The notes beneath the pieces were generated by a model, which saw only the letters and a list, made by a program, of their open reading frames with translations, made no database searches and was not told the origin of the DNA. Positions 7,320-8,840 of a DNA stretch of 8,840 bases are shown piece after piece (positions within the stretch are counted from its first letter, which is position 1; each line of letters opens with the position of its first letter). Source of the DNA: an uncultured Alphaproteobacteria bacterium (GTDB taxonomy: Bacteria > Pseudomonadota > Alphaproteobacteria > Reyranellales > Reyranellaceae); NCBI GenBank assembly GCA_903929895.1, contig CAIYWM010000553.1, positions 1-8,840 on the forward strand, read 5' to 3'. The translations under genes and the position numbers were made by a program.

Positions 7320-7325
7320 TTTATA
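7320..7325 (-). promoter_or_regulatory. Candidate -10 element of the monooxygenase promoter
   Basis: On the minus strand TATAAA (5 of 6 against TATAAT) ends 5 nt before the ATG at 7314. Transcription would then begin at or within a base or two of the start codon, giving a leaderless mRNA. No convincing -35 hexamer lies 16-18 nt further upstream, so an activator may be needed. Confidence 0.35.
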
Positions 7326-7362
7326 GCACGCCAGTCGATGCGCGCCGCCCGTGCCACGAAGG

Positions 7363-7386
7363 AGATTAATCTTCCACCGTGGAAGA
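7363..7386. promoter_or_regulatory. Overlapping palindromes, candidate operator
   Basis: Two perfect dyads overlap by 3 nt. AGATTAATCT (7363-7372) is a 10-bp palindrome. TCTTCCAC-C-GTGGAAGA (7370-7386) has 8-bp arms around a single base. They lie in the divergent region between the monooxygenase and the binding-protein gene. The 17-bp dyad contains a T-N11-A pattern (7372-7384) as in LysR-type sites. Its centre is about 64 nt upstream of the possible monooxygenase start at 7314. No regulator gene lies in the window, so the binding protein is unknown. Confidence 0.55.
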
Positions 7387-7420
7387 GCGGGGCGATGCGG
7401 CGATCTCCTCTTCGCGGAAT

Positions 7421-7441
7421 CATCGATGCGAAGATTCGATG
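7421..7441. repeat. Short inverted repeat in the divergent intergenic region
   Basis: CATCGA (7421-7426) and TCGATG (7436-7441) are perfect 6-bp inverted arms around 9 nt. Short arms like these arise easily by chance; it is listed because two stronger dyads flank it. Confidence 0.3.
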
Positions 7442-7471
7442 TATGAGCCCGGCACGCGCTGCCACGCTTGG

Positions 7472-7511
7472 CTCGCAATAACCGGCTCCGAGTCGTTCCG
7501 GACATTGCGAG
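7472..7511 (+). repeat. Long-stem inverted repeat or mRNA leader hairpin
   Basis: CTCGCAAT (7472-7479) and ATTGCGAG (7504-7511) are perfect 8-bp inverted arms. Inside them CCGG (7482-7485) can pair with CCGG (7498-7501) across a 12-nt loop, so an RNA would fold into a two-part stem. It ends 12 nt before the TAGGAG ribosome site of the binding-protein gene. There is no T-tract, so it is not an ordinary intrinsic terminator. It could be a leader structure, a processing or stability element, or an operator. Confidence 0.5.
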
Positions 7512-7534
7512 TTCACCACGCGTAGGAGTTCAGT

Positions 7535-8518
7535 ATGACGGGCAGCACAGCAACACGGCGCCGCTTTCTCGGTGCCGGCGCCGCCGCAATCGCGACAACG
7601 GCGCTGCCGTTTCAGCTACGTGCCGACGCCTATCCGGGACGCCCCATCTCCTACGTCGTGCCTTTCCCACCGGGCGCTACCAACGACAATTCCGGCCGCA
7701 TCGTCGCTCGCAAGCTCGGTGAAAAACTCGGTCAGACGATCGTCGTCGACAACAAGTCGGGCGGCGGCGGATCGATCGGCGCCGAGTTCGTCGCCAAATC
7801 GAAGCCGGACGGCCACACGCTGCTCAATGCCTCGACCGGCAACCTCACGATCGCGCCGCATCTGGTGCGAACCGGCTATGAGCCGTTCCGCGACTTCAGG
7901 CCGGTCGGCTATGTCGGCGCATCGCGCTCCGTTTTTGCGATCCACCCCTCCCTGCCCGTGAAGACGCTGCAGGAGCTGATCGCCTACGCCAGGGAAAACC
8001 CGGGTAAGCTCAATTTCGGCTCGGCCGGCAACGGCTCCGGCGGACACCTCGCCGGGGAATATCTCAAGCTTCGCGCGAACATCGACATGGTGCACGTGCC
8101 CTATCGCGGTAGCGCGGCCGCCGCGAAGGATGCGACCGCCGGCCTCGTGCAGCTCATCATCGATCCGATCACGGCGCCGCTGGTCCGCTCAGGACAATTG
8201 CGCGGCCTGGCGGTGTCCGGGAACGACCTCCGCGACGACCTGTCCGGCGTGCCGAGCATCGCCGATGCCGGCATTCCCGACTGGGAACTGAGCGGCGGCT
8301 TCGTAGCCGTCGCACCGGCCGCGACGCCGGCGCCGGTCCTGGCGCGATTGAACGAGGTCTTCGCCGAAATCCTGTCGGATGCGCCGACCATCGCATCGCT
8401 CAACGCAATCGGCCTGCGGCCCCTCGTGCTGACACCGGACGAAATCGTCGCGAGCCTGAAAAAGGAAAGCGACACGAACCGGCGGATCATCCAGGCGGCA
8501 AACATCACCGCCGACTGA
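7535..8518 (+). CDS. Bug-family (TctC-like) periplasmic solute-binding protein
   Basis: A 327-residue extracytoplasmic receptor of the tripartite tricarboxylate transporter (Bug/TctC) family. It binds a small, usually carboxylated, organic ligand in the periplasm. TAGGAG (7523-7528) lies 6 nt before the ATG. The leader has TRRRFL at 7-12, then a mildly hydrophobic stretch to about residue 28, and a likely cleavage near LRA/D at 30-31. This reads as a Tat-type signal. The mature protein begins with YPGRPISYVVPFPPGATND at 33-51, the family's opening signature. GGGGSIGAEFVAKSKPDGHT at about 76-95, the FGSAGNGSGGHLAGE stretch near 166-180, and HVPYRGSAAAAKD near 191-203 are further hallmarks. Length is typical. 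The TctA/TctB membrane partners are not in the window, so it may be one of the many orphan Bug proteins. It is divergent from the flavoprotein unit and converges on the amidohydrolase gene with 17 nt between stops. Confidence 0.95.
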   Translation: MTGSTATRRRFLGAGAAAIATTALPFQLRADAYPGRPISYVVPFPPGATNDNSGRIVARKLGEKLGQTIVVDNKSGGGGSIGAEFVAKSKPDGHTLLNASTGNLTIAPHLVRTGYEPFRDFRPVGYVGASRSVFAIHPSLPVKTLQELIAYARENPGKLNFGSAGNGSGGHLAGEYLKLRANIDMVHVPYRGSAAAAKDATAGLVQLIIDPITAPLVRSGQLRGLAVSGNDLRDDLSGVPSIADAGIPDWELSGGFVAVAPAATPAPVLARLNEVFAEILSDAPTIASLNAIGLRPLVLTPDEIVASLKKESDTNRRIIQAANITAD

Positions 8519-8535
8519 CGCGCACGGTCCGGGCG

Positions 8536-8840
8536 TTACCTCGGCTGCAGCTCGACCGCCAGCGCCGCCGGCAGCCGGTCGAGGCCGTAGGTGCGCATCG
8601 CGGTGCCGCTGTAGAGCGCGGTCTTCTCGGCCGCGCCGGCACTTGCCGTCAGGCGCTTGAAGGCGTTCCACAGGACCGGATAGCTGCACTGGCCCTTGTC
8701 GACCGGGAAGTTGCTCTCAAACATGCAGCGGTCGACGCCAAAGGCCTCGATACAGGGCTCGATGTAGGGCGCCCAGGTCTTCGCCAGTTCCTCAGAGCCC
8801 GGCGGCTTCGGCTTCTTGTGGAAGTCGAAGCCGTTCACGA
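8536..8840 (-). CDS. Amidohydrolase-family protein, C-terminal part
   Basis: The last 100 or so residues of a gene that continues beyond the right edge. It resembles metal-dependent hydrolases of the amidohydrolase_2 group (2-pyrone-4,6-dicarboxylate lactonase and L-fuconolactonase relatives, TIM barrel). Key evidence is DRCMFESNFPVDKG at about 36-49 of the visible part, then YPVLWNAFKRL at 53-63 and the closing GTAMRTYGL helix at 78-86. In many family members the equivalent motif reads GSDWP; here it is ESNFP, a known-looking variant in which Asp is replaced by Asn. The stop is TAA at 8536-8538. The GTG at 8838 is internal, not the start. Bug receptors often sit beside such hydrolases in catabolic clusters, so the two may act on the same compound or its product. 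Confidence 0.9.
   Translation of the reverse strand, partial: VNGFDFHKKPKPPGSEELAKTWAPYIEPCIEAFGVDRCMFESNFPVDKGQCSYPVLWNAFKRLTASAGAAEKTALYSGTAMRTYGLDRLPAALAVELQPR

Noticed and set aside
6124..7326. 400-codon plus-strand frame opposite the flavin monooxygenase
   Set aside because: It is the antisense shadow of a clear LLM-family gene, with no ribosome site and no family features.
7326..7534. Small genes or a tRNA in the divergent intergenic region
   Set aside because: The short open frames here lack ribosome sites, and the hairpin at 7472-7511 has neither a cloverleaf layout nor an acceptor end.
8519..8535. Terminator between the convergent binding-protein and amidohydrolase genes
   Set aside because: The 17-nt gap has no stable stem and no T-run. 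Termination probably occurs elsewhere or by another mechanism.
1..8840. Mobile element, CRISPR array or integration site
   Set aside because: No transposase or integrase sequence, terminal inverted repeats, spaced direct repeats or target duplications were seen. Coding style looks even across the window.

Overview
The window looks like chromosomal DNA of a GC-rich alphaproteobacterium. The grounds are the ccoG-ccoH-ccoI-ccoS (fixGHIS) gene order, an FNR/FixK-type box, strong G/C preference at third codon positions, and a Bug-family binding protein with a Tat-like leader. Rhodospirillales or Reyranella/Bradyrhizobium-like bacteria are plausible, but nothing here fixes the genus. No rRNA, tRNA, insertion sequence, CRISPR array or phage gene was seen.

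Region A (1-4410, + strand) is the accessory half of a cbb3 cytochrome oxidase locus. The 5'-truncated ccoG (iron-sulfur membrane protein) is followed by ccoH (small membrane assembly factor), ccoI (copper P1B-ATPase) and ccoS (51-residue membrane peptide). A 64-codon gene for a two-helix membrane protein comes last. From ccoH on, each start codon overlaps the preceding stop, so the genes are probably one translationally coupled operon. Together they supply copper to, and assemble, the high-affinity terminal oxidase. The structural genes ccoNOQP are expected upstream, outside the window.

Region B (4411-4852, + strand) holds an FNR/FixK-like box and then a gene for a 123-residue protein of unknown function. 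The box centre, a weak -10 hexamer and the start codon are spaced as in an FNR class II promoter. The gene therefore looks like a separately promoted, low-oxygen-induced unit next to the oxidase operon. This is the best lead in the window for undescribed biology.

Region C (4872-7314, - strand) is a two-gene flavoprotein unit. A luciferase-like (SsuD/SfnG-type) flavin monooxygenase comes first, and its stop overlaps by 8 nt the start of an FAD/NAD(P)-binding oxidoreductase. The second gene converges on region B with only 19 nt between stops.

Region D (7315-7534) is the 220-nt divergent intergenic stretch. It holds several perfect inverted repeats: a 10-bp palindrome overlapping a 17-bp operator-like palindrome, a 6-bp repeat, and a hairpin with an 8-bp outer stem just upstream of the next gene's ribosome binding site.

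Region E (7535-8840) contains a tripartite-tricarboxylate-type (Bug) periplasmic binding protein on the + strand. It converges on the 3' end of an amidohydrolase-family gene on the - strand that runs off the window. Regions C-E together resemble an uptake and catabolism neighbourhood for an unidentified small organic compound. No wholly new multi-gene defence or mobile system is evident.
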